This document shows, in pieces, positions 13,251 to 25,537 of a DNA stretch of 64,000 nt. The DNA is from Delphinus delphis (taxonomy: Eukaryota > Chordata > Mammalia > Artiodactyla > Delphinidae): positions 72,104,080 to 72,168,079 of the forward strand of contig NC_082694.2 of NCBI RefSeq assembly GCF_949987515.2, written 5' to 3'. A model generated the notes under the pieces. It saw nothing but the letters and a program-made list of their open reading frames with translations, ran no database searches and was not told where the DNA came from. Each line of letters starts with the position of its first letter. Position 1 is the stretch's first letter. The translations under genes were made by a program, and so were the position numbers.

Positions 13251-13329
13251 GCATGAACAGATGATGAACTCAAGTGCTCAGAGAACTTCCTCTGTGTCAT
13301 TCTCTCGCTTGCTGGTGCAGTTTGAAGTT

Positions 13330-13760
13330 AATTCTTTTTGCTGTTGTTGTAAAATTACCATCCTAACCATTCTTAAGTTCCGTAGTGTTAAATACATTTA
13401 CACTGCTGGGCAGTCAATCTCTAGAACTCTTCATCTTGCAAAATTGAAACTCTGCACCCATTAAAGGGCAGCTTCCCATTCCCCTCTTTCCCCACCACTG
13501 GCAATGACCATTCTACTTTCTGTCTCTAAACTCGACTACCCTAGGCATCCCATATAAATGGAATCATACAGTATTTGTCTTTTTGTGACTGCCTTATTTC
13601 ACTTAGCATAATGTCTTCAGGGTTCATCCATGTTGTAGCATATGTGAAAATTTCCATCCTTTTAAAAGCTGAATACTATTCCATTGTATGTATTGATCAC
13701 ATTTTGCGTATCCGTTCACTTGTCAGTGGGCACCTGGGTTGCTTCCCCCTTTGAGCTCTT
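13330..13760 (-). mobile_element. L1M-type LINE fragment, antisense
   Basis: The plus strand reads CCACTGGCAATGACCATTCT, CATATAAATGGAATCATACA, GCATAATGTCTTCAGGGTTC and TATTCCATTGTATGTATTGA. These are hallmark antisense strings of old mammalian L1 3' regions. No open coding sequence is kept. Confidence 0.8.
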
Positions 13761-15279
13761 GTGAAGAGTGCTGCTATGAGGCTAATTCTTAACCCCACAC
13801 GGACATCTCTAAACACCCTGTCTCAAACTCCGTTATCTGTGGTTAGGGTAAACCTGCTCTGTGGATCCAGCAGCAAGTGACATCAGAGGGAAAGGAGACA
13901 CTAGGAAGGGTCTGCCCGGGGCTGGATGCTTTCCTTAGAGGAGAGTGAGGCCGCAAACAGAACCAACACTGGAGATGAGGTTGCAGCCAAACTTCTGCAT
14001 ATTTTTCACCAAACGACACAAGTTATTTGTCAGAGACTAATGGGCTCGTTCCAGCTGGACTAGAAGGGCTGTCTGAGGTGGTAATAAAGAGGAAGAGATG
14101 TCAAATATTAAAAGGCAACGAATTTCAGTGGCTTTGCAGCAGAGTCCATTAAATCAGAGCCCCGAGAAAGGTTGTGCGGCCAAATAATTTTTTTCAGAGC
14201 TCAAGTAAGAACCCAGCTAGGTGATAAATGCACGTGACTCCACTGGTATTTATGACACCTATTTGATAAAGGACCCGAAAAAATTATAAACTCAGAGCAG
14301 TTGTGAAATATACTGAGAGAGCACAGCGAAGGCTCTCATGCACACCCAGAGGATAATTCATTCGGGACCAGGAGCCTGACATGTGCCGACACCGCGGGGA
14401 CAAATGATGGCTTTACACAAACAGAGCCTCCTGCTGCTTCTGCCATAGCCGGTCAGGGAGCGGCCGGGCTGCCAAGCCGGATGCTGCCCTTCCTCCTTTT
14501 CCCTCTCCCACCCATCAGATATACACACCACCCCTTTCTCCGCTTCCAAAGAAGTACTGGGCTCAGAATCAGCCTTGAGAGCCAGCTGGGCTCCAGCTTC
14601 CTGGTAAGATGGAATAAAACCCCCCGTGGGCTGCACGACCAGCCTGAGTCGGAGGGATGGGCCTTCTACGGGGAAGTCATCCAGTCCCAGTCCCACCAAC
14701 ATGCGGGCAAACCCTCCCAGGAAACGGGGTTCTCTAGAGCAGGGAAGTGTGAAAGACTCAGGCTTCTTGCCTGACTTAGCATTTTAGTAAGGAGACCTTC
14801 TGGTTGTCCTGCTGTCTGAATGGAAATTTCTGCCATCTATCTGAAAGGGAACAAAAGCCCTAAGAACAGTTGCCACCTCTCACCAGCCTGGCTTTTCCAT
14901 GTCGTCCAATGCTGGGTGACAGACCTATTTCTCAAGCACCAAAGGTCCTTCCTCTTCCTACAGTCCCCGCCCCAGGGGTGCCTACCAGCGGGTGCTCACT
15001 GAGCATTTGCTCGGCAGAATGAAGTTGACATTTCAGTTGGAACATTCTTATGCCCTCCAAGATGATATAAAAATCATTAAAATTTTTCCCCTTCAGTTTT
15101 TTTGAAACCACCTAAAACTAACAGAAACATCCCCCTCTCTTTCTCTGTCTCTTAGAGTCAAGGACTGACCAGAGGCAGCTGCCAGCCTGGGCATGGGGGC
15201 AGCAGGACCCAGAGACCTAGATCAAGCCACAGGATCACCATGACTGCCTCATCTACAGGCCCATCCAGGCAAGGAATGC

Positions 15280-15692
15280 CTGATCCCTCATTCCTAAACT
15301 CCTACCCAGTGGCTCCCAGAGCCTTCTAGGACCTGTTTGTAACCTTTGTTTATAGCTTCACTTCTATTCATGTCCCCACACACCCCTCAGCCCTTTCTCT
15401 AAGTTCATGCCCGCTGTATCCTGTTCCTTCACTTTGGTTGTTTCTCTCTGCCCCTTTGGCCAGCTTTCCCCCAATGCTTGTTTCTTAGGGTCTCATCCAT
15501 CCCCTAAGCCTCAGCTTAAATTCCATCCTATAAGAATTCTTACCGAGTTCCTGGATCACAGACCTCTCCTGTGGTCCCACGAGACTTTGCTGGTGTCTCA
15601 ATTGCAGTAGAGATCCCTGGCTGCCTAATTTCAGAGGAATGTCTATCTGTCTGTCTCCTTTCTAGGCTGTGATCTCCTGGAGGGCTTGCTTC
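15280..15692 (+). mobile_element. L2 LINE remnant
   Basis: CCTACCCAGTGGCTCCCAGA, CAGCTTAAATTCCATCC and CTGTGATCTCCTGGAGGGC occur in the order seen in L2 3' regions. It ends at a C-rich homopolymer tract. Confidence 0.55.
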
Positions 15693-15696
15693 TCTG

Positions 15697-15720
15697 CCCC
15701 CCCCCCCCCGCCCCCTCCCC
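15697..15720 (+). repeat. C-rich homopolymer tract
   Basis: A run of C interrupted by one G and one T borders the L2 remnant on its left. Confidence 0.9.
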
Positions 15721-17387
15721 ACTGGACACCTGACACCATGTTTTTCACAAAAAGTTCCTTTCTGATTGGAATTCAGGGTGTGTTACAGACCAGATGCAGA
15801 CATGGTCTGGGTGGTAAGAATAACTTCCCCAAAACATGATCCAAAAGAACCATTTGAAATGTCACACTTGTGTGGAATCAGATGGAAAGAATGCAAAAAC
15901 CAAGCCCCTTTTAACTTCAGGAGACACCAGTGTTAATAATAACAATGATGACCCCACACTTCGTATGGCATCTATGGCTGCTAAAGCATGGTTACATTGA
16001 TTAGATCCTCCTTGGGGAGGGATTTATCTATTCTGTTCAGTGCCAATGGCTTTGAAGAGCCTAAAAAGCCCTCCTGGGAAAGACTGACCACCCCACCAGC
16101 TCTGCTGAGCACAGGTGCAGCCTGGAGCCCTCAAGGCAACTCTTCAGAACAGGGGGCTTCACACGCAGTGGTCAGAGAGAGGTGGTCTTCTCAACTTTCC
16201 AGGTTCCCAGCTGCCTGGATGGTAAGACCTGCCCACATGTAGGCCAATAACTGGCCACCTTCACTGACAGCTCTTGCCTTGTGACCTTGGGGTAGGAGGC
16301 AAAGGGAATGGTATTTTGTTGGGGGAGGGATGGGGGAGGCTGGGGGCGGAGTGTTAGGACCCCAGCACCAGCCTTGAGGAGCCTGGCCACAGGGTGGTCA
16401 CTGCAGAAGTGGCTGAGCAGGAAGGTCACTGAGCAAACCCTGAGGCTGTAGTTGGAGGGAAGTGCCTGGTTAGGTCAACACTGGCAGCTGATCGTCCTTC
16501 CTGCCCCAGTAAAGAAGCTTCTGCCTGGTTCCTTCTCCTGCTCTGAGGTTGGAAGCCGAGGGGTTGACGGGAATACTCTGAGCAGGAGAGGGTGAAAATG
16601 TCATGGTGGGAGGCGGTCAGAGAGATCTCAGGAAAAGGCCAGGGCTTAGGATGCTTGGGTGAGAAATGAGGTCAAGACCGGCGTGCAGAGAGCTCTGCAA
16701 GGAGCTGGGACTCCAGGGTGACACGCTGGAGTGGGGAGGGCTGATGTGCCGTGAATTAAGCATCCAGGTGATTCAGGTCAGGATGCTGAAGGTGGGGCTC
16801 ACAGGGCCTGGTGGGAGACCAAGGCAGATGAGCTGGGAGCAGCCCAGAGGTCAAGGATTTTGGAGGGAAGGTGGCCCCCTTCAGGGGCTAGAACTTGGTT
16901 AGAACTCCCTCAGGGAGGCGGGTTCCCACAGGGGCCTTGGTCCTCAGGATCAGGGGAGGATGAGACTGGGTCTGGCAGCAGGGACAGAGTTGAAATTGAT
17001 GTATGGGGTTGGGGTGGGGAGCACCCCCCTCCCTCTGTGCTCTCATAATGCTCTGTGCCTCTGTGAACTGTGTTCTGCCTATAGTATATTTAGAGACGCT
17101 GTTTCTTCTCCACCAGCGTGTAGATTCTTGGAAGCCGAGGCTGGTTCTTGGCTACAGGGACTAGAGTCAAGAGGCCAGGACAGATAGTTGGGGCCAAGTG
17201 AGAGAACAAAGTTCAGCACCTTGGAGAGCTCTAAGTGTCCAGGGGTCAGGGCAGAAAGCAGGGAGGGATTGAGAGGTTGGGGTGCCCTGGAGGAGGAGAC
17301 TAAGTCCACAGCTGAATGAGGCTGAGGCGCGGACATCCCCTTTCAGAGGCAGACTCTGGGAACTTCAGATACCTTGTGTCTGTCCCA

Positions 17388-17520
17388 CTCATTTATCCAT
17401 CAAATGGGTGTTGTCTCCTGTGTGCTGGTCACTGGGTGGGGTCCCAGGGACACACATGAATGCACATGTTCAGAGACCTGGGGAGCTCACTGTTTAGCGG
17501 GGGACACACTAAGTAACTGT
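17388..17520 (-). mobile_element. L2 3'-end fragment, antisense
   Basis: TCATTTATCCATCAAATGGG, TGTGCTGGTCACTGGG and GGGGAGCTCACTGTTTAGCG match the same L2 end more weakly. Confidence 0.5.
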
Positions 17521-17694
17521 GATGCCGGGTGAGAAGTTTTAGTGGGGCGAACATCGGGCAGAAGAGGGGCAGAGGAGGGGGCTGGCTCTGCTCCATGGAG
17601 AGCAGGGAGGCTTCCACGGGGCTGGCGATGGTTAAGGGCACACTGGAAAGATAAGTAGGAGCTGACCAGGTGGGCTGGAGGGGCAAGGTGTGAA

Positions 17695-17855
17695 CCACAT
17701 GTATGTACGTGTGTGTTTGAGTGAGTGGTGTGTATAAGTATGTGGGCAGGAACATATGGCGTGTGTAGCACGTGATGTGTGTATGAGCATGTATGTACGC
17801 ATGCATGTATGTGTACGAGCATATGTGTGTGTGAATATGTGTGTTTGAGCATGCG
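17695..17855 (+). repeat. Degenerate TG-rich simple repeat
   Basis: The plus strand is dominated by GTGTGT, GTATGT and GAGCATGT units. It is imperfect, so it is an aged microsatellite. The His/Thr-rich open frames on the opposite strand are translations of this repeat. Confidence 0.85.
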
Positions 17856-18514
17856 GGGTGAGAGGCAAGCCCATATCAGGCTGTGAAAAAACAAACCCTC
17901 CCGAGGTCTTTAGCCCACAGGAGACTGGGTGCCATGGGTGAATTTTATGAGAGGGAGCAAGAGTCAGTTTTGTCTCCTACACTCAAAAAGGCTGCTCAGA
18001 ATCAACTGTGAGTGGTCTCACACCCCACACCGGGGCCCACATCCTCACCCTGCATCCGCCTGTGTCGGCCCCCGCCTTTCGCACACCATCAGGCCTTCCC
18101 TTCTTCCCGATGGTCACTCTGCTCTTCCAACCCATTCTGATGCCCTCCTCTGAATTTCCCAGGTACACAGTCAACCAGCTGAAGCACATTTGTCAGGTAC
18201 CTTCAAGGTGCAGGGCACAGGGCTGCGAGCTGGGGCCGGGGGTGGGAGTTGCAGAGGAGCCGGGGCAGTAGATGAGCCAGACCATCCCCGTCCTAGGGGA
18301 GAGTGAAGCTCAGTGGGGACACAAGGCGCCCGTGGTGAAGAGCTGGATAAGAGCTCCATGGCAGGCAGCGGGGGTGCTGAAGTCCCCCTGAGGAGGGAGA
18401 GATGGGTGGCCTGGGGATGACCAGGAAGAGCAGGGGGTGTCGGGGGATGGCTAGCTATGTCACCGTGGAGAGCCAAAGGCACACGAGGAGAGGTATTATT
18501 CCTAATTTAGCTCG

Positions 18515-18640
18515 CAGTCTAACACAGGTTTACTGAGGACCTACTATGTACCAGGCCCTGGACTAAGAAGATGAAAGCAGTTTCCATCCTCAAGGAGCTC
18601 ACGGTCTGATGGGGGAGGTAGACGCTGCAGTGAACACAGG
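18515..18640 (-). mobile_element. L2 3'-end fragment, antisense
   Basis: TTTACTGAGGACCTACTATG, TACCAGGCCCTGG and AAGGAGCTCACGGTCTGATG fit the antisense L2 3' end. Confidence 0.6.
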
Positions 18641-21600
18641 TGAGTTTGGTTGCTTGACGTTGGAACCCCCTTTCTACTGGGGAGAACCCTAAGATGCCTG
18701 GGGAACTGGGCCTTGTCCCTGAGGGAGTGGAGTGGAGGCGGCTCCCTGGCAGCTGGCATGTAGCCAGGAGACCTGGGCTCAGCTGGTCTGATGCTCGTGC
18801 CCTGGACTTGGAGGTTCCAGGGAGGCGTGCAGGGCAGGGCCAGCTGGGGATGGTGACCGTGGTGACTGGCAGAGTCAGTGGCTCAGTGGCACTTGAGTAC
18901 CGGCGGGGGAGATGTTGCCAGTGCAGAGTCCCAAGCAGACAGGTCCTGCTGGGGACCGCTCTGTGCTGCCTCTGTTCCTGCCCCATTTCCCAGCCCAACT
19001 GCTTAGCCTCAAATAAAGATCTGCCTGGCTGAACTCTGTCAGAGCTGTGGACTGTGGTTGGCGTCCCAGGACCCGAGTGGGACAGACATGCATGCACCCA
19101 TGTTACCCTGTGTCGTACGTGGCGTGATGAATGCCCCTTTAGCAGAGCTGCCGAGGGTGTGGGGGGAGCACAGTGTACAAGTGGGTGAGGGGAGGTCTGT
19201 CTGTGCAGAGGCCTGGAGCCCCATGACAGGCTGGATAAGCTGTGCTTAGAACCTATAGACTGTAGGCCTGGGAGGGAAACTTAGAAAAGCTGTCCCAGTT
19301 CCCTGGGGCACAGAGGGGTGGGCTGGATGGGGGGTAAATGACTGGAGGTGGTGAGACCCTGCCCCTAGGGGCTGCTGCTGTTGGGCAGGTGAGCGGTGAG
19401 GGTGAAGCCTGGTCTAGAGCCTGGAGGACGGTGGAGGGGGCTCTGGGGTCTAGGGGGAAGCAGAACCACAGGGCTTTGAGAGTCCATGTAGGACTGGGGC
19501 TGAGGGGAGGATTTCTGACCACTGTCCCTGACTTTGGAGCTCCAGGGTCCCCACCTCCGGGTAAGGCCTGGAGCACGGCATTCAGAAACCAGGTGCTGGT
19601 TCTGTTCCTTCTGCATCGGTGGATGGTCTCCAGGCCTTGCCTCCGGGGCTGCGAGGACAGAGGCCCTCCTCTGACACGGAGCCATCAGCACTTGTGCTGT
19701 CCTGGGCTCTGCTACTACGAGTTTACAGCTTTCTGTTTTACCTTTCATTATCTTAGGGGCAAGACGTCAGACTTCTGAATACATGTGAGAATCTGGAGCT
19801 GGGACCCGCCAGAGAATTTGAATAAAGAGGTGTCAGTCCTGCGTGCACCCCCAGAGAGGTATGAACTCAGAGCTCAACTAAGCAATCGGGGAGCTGACGG
19901 CGGCGGCTACCACACCCTCCAGCACAGCCCAGTCCCCAGCAGAGAAGATGCGACTCCAGGTGCCCAGTCTACAAAATGTGCCACCTGGTTTCTTCACCTG
20001 GGGCAAACGTGGAGAGGGCTGCCTACCCTCCATTCCTGGCCAGCAGGCAGCCCAGGGCAGGGGGAGCCCACAGGGGTCCCTGCTTCCCTCCTTCACTGCC
20101 CTGGATTCCCAGAGGGGCCTGGGCTCTTTACCTGGACTGACCACCATGATGGCCCCATCGTCTTTCACCCAGAGGCCCTGCTGACCAGCCTTCCACCAGG
20201 CTCCTGGGAAGCCTGGGTGAGACAGCTGTCTTGTGTGGGTGAGCAAAGGGGCTGGGTAGGGGAGAGGCGAGTGAGGAACCCCAGAGCTTCTGCACCCAAC
20301 ACTGCAGACCCCAGAGGAGGGCCTGCTTTGGAAACAGAAGAGCAACAAGCCTAAATTGTCATGGGCTATATCCCGTGGAACCTTGCTCTGTTGGAAGCTT
20401 CCTGAAGGGAGTCCCTCAAAGGCTCCGGCCACCTTGGCTTTGGGACGGTCAGCCCCCTGCCCGAGGAAGGGGCAGGACGGCACAGACAGGGGGCGGGATG
20501 AGGTTCTGGGGAGGATGGGGGACCACACAGGAGAGAGAGACAAGGAGCGGGGGACTCATGGCCCTCCCCCACGGTTCCAGCAAATCAATCGTTTAAAAGG
20601 ATTTGTGAGAATTAGTGAACCGGAGCTGGGAGTACAATCAGCTCAGTTACCCAGGTAAAGAAGGAAATGAAATGGAGACCCCAGATGCCAGCAGGGCCTG
20701 ATGGCAGCTCAGAGCTCTGTGAATCACATCGCAGGAGAAGAGGATTCACAGGCCGAGAGGACTCGGGGTGAGGAGGCAGGGCAGGAGCGTGCGTGCATGG
20801 GTTTGGGGGGATGGGGACCTCTCTCTACCGCACTTGTCCCTCTATATTCCTCTCGGAGGGGGTGTCTCTCCGTGGCCGTCTGCCCCTGGGTCTCCATCCG
20901 TGCTTACCCCTCCTGAGGGCCTGGGCAGGGTCAGGTCTGTGGCAACACGTCGCCTCAGGTCATTTCAGGGGAGGTGAAAGCCTAGGCGATATTTCAACTT
21001 TCCTATTGCCGACGGTCTTTAATCGCCACCATCATTCTAGGAAAATTAGAAAATTAGCATAAATGAAGAAAGTGGGGCTGTGCCCCCCAGGAGATCAGGG
21101 GCCAGCTGCAGGGCGAGAGGACCAGGTTTGCCTTAGCGTGCCCGGGCCAGCCCCGGTGTCACACCTGAGAGACACCATGGCCACCGGGGAGGAGTCAGCC
21201 CCGGCCCTGCCTCGGGTGGGCCCACTCTCGGTGCCCCGTCTACCAGCCAGGTGTCCTGCGCTCCTGCCTGTCACACTGGTCGTGGGGTCCTTGGTGCACG
21301 CAGCCCGTGGACGAGGTACCCCAGGCCTGGTCCCCAGAAAGGTCTCCGGGTGGGCTCTCTTGACACCCCCTTCGACCCCACCTCCTGCCTGCAGCTCAGG
21401 CTTCTCCCCTGCCAGGCCCTCCCTCTTCGGTATGTGATCTTCGCCTGATGAATTCTGTCTCTGGTTAGACTGTGAGCCCTGGTGCCTTTCATTCCCCGCA
21501 TTCCCAGAGCCCGGGGCAGCCTCTGGAACCCACAGGACTGGGTCCCGGGGTGGCTCACACGTGCTGGGCTCCCAGTGACGACATACGCAGCCACGACCCT

Positions 21601-24094
21601 GATGCAGGAAGACAGTCCTGTCCGGGCACACGTGCAGGCCGTGCTCCTGCACCTTCTGGGTTAACTTCCCTGACACAGGACCTTTCACACTGTTCTCATG
21701 ATTTCAGCTGAGCTGTTGGCTTTAATGATACCCCTCTCCGCCTGGTCACTTCCCCAGAGGTATTTAGCCTGACAGTCTATTTTTCTTGAGAAGCTGAACC
21801 TATTAGACTCTATAATAAAGCCAGAGTAGTTTTCACAAACTCTCATTGGAAGTAATTACCCAAGAGAAGCCGTCCTGCGCAGACAGGGCCGGGCCTGTGT
21901 CTCAGCTGCAGTCCTGGGTTCTGGTGTACCTCTGCTCCGGGTGGGCTGGACACAGGGGGTGGGCACCCTGGGCACCTGCCACTGTGCTCAGAGGCTGACT
22001 GAAGGTGGGCATGAGGGGCGGCTCCACCCCCTGCATGGCACAAAGGCTAAGAAGCCCAGCCTAGCCCAGTCTCCCGCATGGGCCGTGTCCAGCGGGAATC
22101 AACCTACGGGAATGGAGTGTCTCTGTGTGCAGGTGGGGAGGAGACCAAGGCGACCCCGCTGTCCCACTTTCTGCCCTTGAAAGCCTTCTTGGCACGAGGT
22201 GCAACTGTGCACTCACCGGGGGGATGACGGCAGTGACGGGTAGTGAAGGGCGTGGATTGGACTTGAAGGGGCAGCTACCAGCTGCTGTTTGGACAGGCTG
22301 TTTCCTTCCCTTCATCGGGTCCTCTTCCTCTGCAGGACCCGTCTACCCATCCCGCGAGACCAGGTTCAGATGCCGCCTTCTGTCCCACCACACTGGGCTC
22401 ACTACAGAGCCAAGGTTATTTTCTCATCTCTCAAGCCCTTGGACTGTGGGTGCCCACAGATGAGACCCCAGTGGGGGGACTGGGAGGGGCGGGGAGGGTG
22501 TTTGCTGATGGAGTGAATGGCTTTGACCAAAAGGGAAAGAAAGCAGAGTCCTGCGGGATTCGAGGGTTTGGGACCTTGCAGCCTGGCCACGTGGAGGGCT
22601 CCTGACCAGCTGGGTCTGCAGTTCCCAGGGATGACACAGAACCTGATGGAGAATCCTCCTAGGCTCCAGCAGTAGCCTCCTGTTCGGGTCCAGGGATGGG
22701 GAAGGTGATGCTGGTCCTGCCACCTGTGGGCCTGGAGCTTCTACAACTCTCCGGTGGGGGTCTGGGCTGCCTCCTTCTTGGGGCGAACTTTACCTTGGGT
22801 GGGTGGAGGTGAGGGGGAATCCATGGGGTAGGAGGGTCTGGGTGGGGACCTACAACCCCGGGCCCAGGGAGAAGCATCCAGGCCCTGGGGCAGGCTGGAA
22901 AGAAGGCTCTCCCCAGCACAGCTGACCTGGACTTGGGCAGGTCTGCAAAGCAAGCTGTAGAGCTCCCTGGGGCCTTGGGAATGACTGCATGTGTCCTAGC
23001 AAAGGTGGATCCAGGGCTGGCTGGAGTGCGCTGGCTGCCCCCAGAAGCTGCTCCCTCAGCTCCCATCTTCTCCCCGCTAAGTCCTGGAGGTTTTGAAACC
23101 AGCACTTCTCTCCTTCCTCAGGCTCTGCAGGCCAAGGTATGGCTGTGCCTGTCCGCTGTTAGGAGGACCTGTGTTGTCTACCCTGAGCAGCTCTCTTAAC
23201 GGGGTGCGTCTGCACAGACAGGAGCTTTCTGTTTCTCTGGCAGCTGCTGCGGAGGAGGACGTAATAGATTTTGATCCCTGCTCCGAAAAGCTCCCACTGC
23301 TAAGAAAAGCTCTCAAAAGCAGAGCCTGGATCTGACTAGCCTCTGTACCCCAGTGCCTGGCATAGCTTCTGGCTCCGAACAGGTTTCAGGTAAGGTCTGA
23401 ATAAGTGATTGAGGGAATGAATGAATAGTTGCTGGATCAGACAAGGTGTCACGGAATAGGAGGCACTGAGCTGGGGCTTGAATGGATAGGATTTGAGCCA
23501 ACAAATCCTGAGTCCTTCCATGGAGGAAGTGTGGCCCCCAGAGCGCACAGCACAAGCAAAGGCACAGAAGCAGGAAAGCCCGTGGAGGGACCACGGACTC
23601 TACGGAGTGTGGGGCAGTGGGCTGGTGGACGGGCAGAGCGATGGCATCAAGCAGGGAGAGCGAGAAGCCGCAGAACCCTGGGAAAAACCGCGCCGAGTAC
23701 GGTAGGCATTTCCATATCTCCAGCATCTTTCTTCCCCTGACAGCACCCACCAGGGAAAGAAAACCCTGCAATCCCCAGCCCTTGGCTCTCTCCCAGCCTG
23801 GAGAGAGGGCGGAGGGAGGCGAGCAGGGCCACGCGGGCACGCTGTCGAGCGCACTCTCTCCCTTGCCAGCACCCACTCCCCAGGCATCTGAGCAGTGACG
23901 GACCATCTGCCTGGAAGTCATCTAGAAGAAGAAAGGACTGTGCACGTCAGCCAGAACAGACCCAGGCCCGCCCTGGAGCACTCGCTATTCCTAGGGGTGG
24001 ATCGGAGGCCCGGGCGGTCCAGGGTGACTTGGGTGGCAGGGCCAGAAGGAGCGGGCAGGTCACCAGGTGCTCTGGTTCTGCACGGTGACACTGC

Positions 24095-24270
24095 ACAGAG
24101 ATGGTGATGATGATGAAGGGCATGGCGACCTTTCACTGAGAGCCCGTGTGTGCTGAGATGGCCCTTCACGCACGTCGCTGCTCTTAAGTTTCGAGTGTCT
24201 TTTACATATGAGGGAGGCGAGGTGAGGTGCCCGGTGTCTCCCGCTGGAAGCTGAGGCGGGTTTGATCTGA
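24095..24270 (-). mobile_element. MIR SINE, antisense, diverged
   Basis: A weak MIR-like order is seen: TTCACTGAGAGCCCGTGTGT, GAGGGAGGCGAGGTGAGG, CTGAGGCGGGTTTGATCTGA. Confidence 0.4.
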
Positions 24271-24296
24271 CAGGAGCCTGCCCTGCCTAAGGCATC

Positions 24297-24475
24297 AGTT
24301 CTCAACCTTGGCCTGTGCACCGAAGAACTCATCTGGAAGCTTCAAAAAACAAATACTGATGCCTGGGCCCCACAACCCGCAGTGGGTTGGGGGTGATCTA
24401 GGCACCAGGATTTTTAAAAAGCTCCCCAGGAAATTTTAATGTGTAGCAAAGTTGAAAACTTCTGGTCTCCTGCCC
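24297..24475 (+). mobile_element. MER5-like hAT-Charlie DNA transposon remnant
   Basis: The pattern TTCTCAACCTTGGCC...CATCTGGAAGCTT...CTGATGCCTGGGCCCCAC...CACCAGGATTTTTAAAAAGC fits MER5-type non-autonomous elements. It has no coding capacity. Confidence 0.7.
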
Positions 24476-25382
24476 CAGCGCTGTTGTTTCTGCTTTTTTG
24501 TTCACATTACTGAAATCTCCAGAGCTCAACGAAATTTAGTGAAAAAAATTAAATAAAAATAAGGAACGACAGTTCGAAGAGCCAGGAATTTATGCAAATG
24601 AATGCAAATAAACACACACTTCTCTATATATGTTTATGCAAATATTCTTGTGGTCCTTGCAAATCACTCACCCGCCTGCAAGCAGCTGTCTGTGATTTCT
24701 TGGTGAGAACCCCGGGCAGGGTGCTCCGGTTAGTGACAGGTTGTAACACGACCTCCCAGAACAGATATCTCTATTAGCAAACTCATCCTAGAAGTCCTCC
24801 ACTCACAGAGCCCAGCTTGTGCACCAAAACCCCGTCCCCCAACTCGCTCAGGCCTCAGGGCTCACTGAAGGCCACAGACCAGGAGGGCTCAGGAGCAGTT
24901 GCCTGGTGGGGACCTCAAGGCCACCAGCGCTGTGGGCAGAGAGAGTGGGGGCCTGATAGCTGCTGGAAGACAGCTCTGATCGCCGAGGGCCGGGCCGGTC
25001 TAGGTGCACTGTGCCAGTCTAGGTGGGCTGGCCTGTGGCTGGGCACTCCACTCCGCCCTGTCAGTGGTGCCCCATGTGTGCTGTCTGCCCAACTGGTCCT
25101 ACAGCTCATTCGCATAAAGCCGGTGGGAGACATTGGACTTCAGGAGACAACTTGCCCGGTCAAGATGAGAGACTGGCACCGTTCCCCCACATCCCCTCAA
25201 CAGACGCTGACTGTGCCTCCAGCTCTGGTTTGCAACCTTCTCCCAGGCCTTGTCAAACAGTTATGGCCTCTGTAACTTCAGTCTCCCTTGTTTTGCTGCC
25301 TCAAGGATGAGCCAGCTCTGCCCCCCGCTGGCCTCTGGCTCTGTTCCCTGAGGACTAAGAGGCACTGAAACCTCAGTGCCTG

Positions 25383-25537
25383 CTTCCTGCAGGCTCAGCA
25401 CTCGTCAGGTTGTCCTCCCTAAGCTGGGCACGCTCCACCAGTGGCTGCCTGGGGTAGATCCTCCTTCCTGCAGGCTCAGCACTCGTCAGGGTGTCCTCCC
25501 TAAGCTGGGCGCACTCCGCCAGTGGCTGCCTGGGGTA
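25383..25537 (+). repeat. 81-bp direct tandem duplication
   Basis: The segment starting CTTCCTGCAGGCTCAGCACT at 25383 recurs at 25464. Over the 74 bp that can be compared I count four substitutions. The first copy includes about 7 extra bases before the second begins. It lies in unique intron. Confidence 0.95.

Noticed and set aside
17429..17894. His/Thr-rich minus-strand open frames
   Set aside because: They are translations of the degenerate TG repeat at 17695-17855.
19785..20543. Open frames of 189 and 221 codons on opposite strands
   Set aside because: They overlap each other in GC-rich intron, and neither encodes a recognisable domain. Such frames are expected in stop-poor GC-rich DNA.
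21063..21688. Overlapping open frames up to 197 codons on both strands
   Set aside because: No homology is recognised, there is no exon-like boundary, and low-complexity Pro/Gly/Arg composition follows from GC content.
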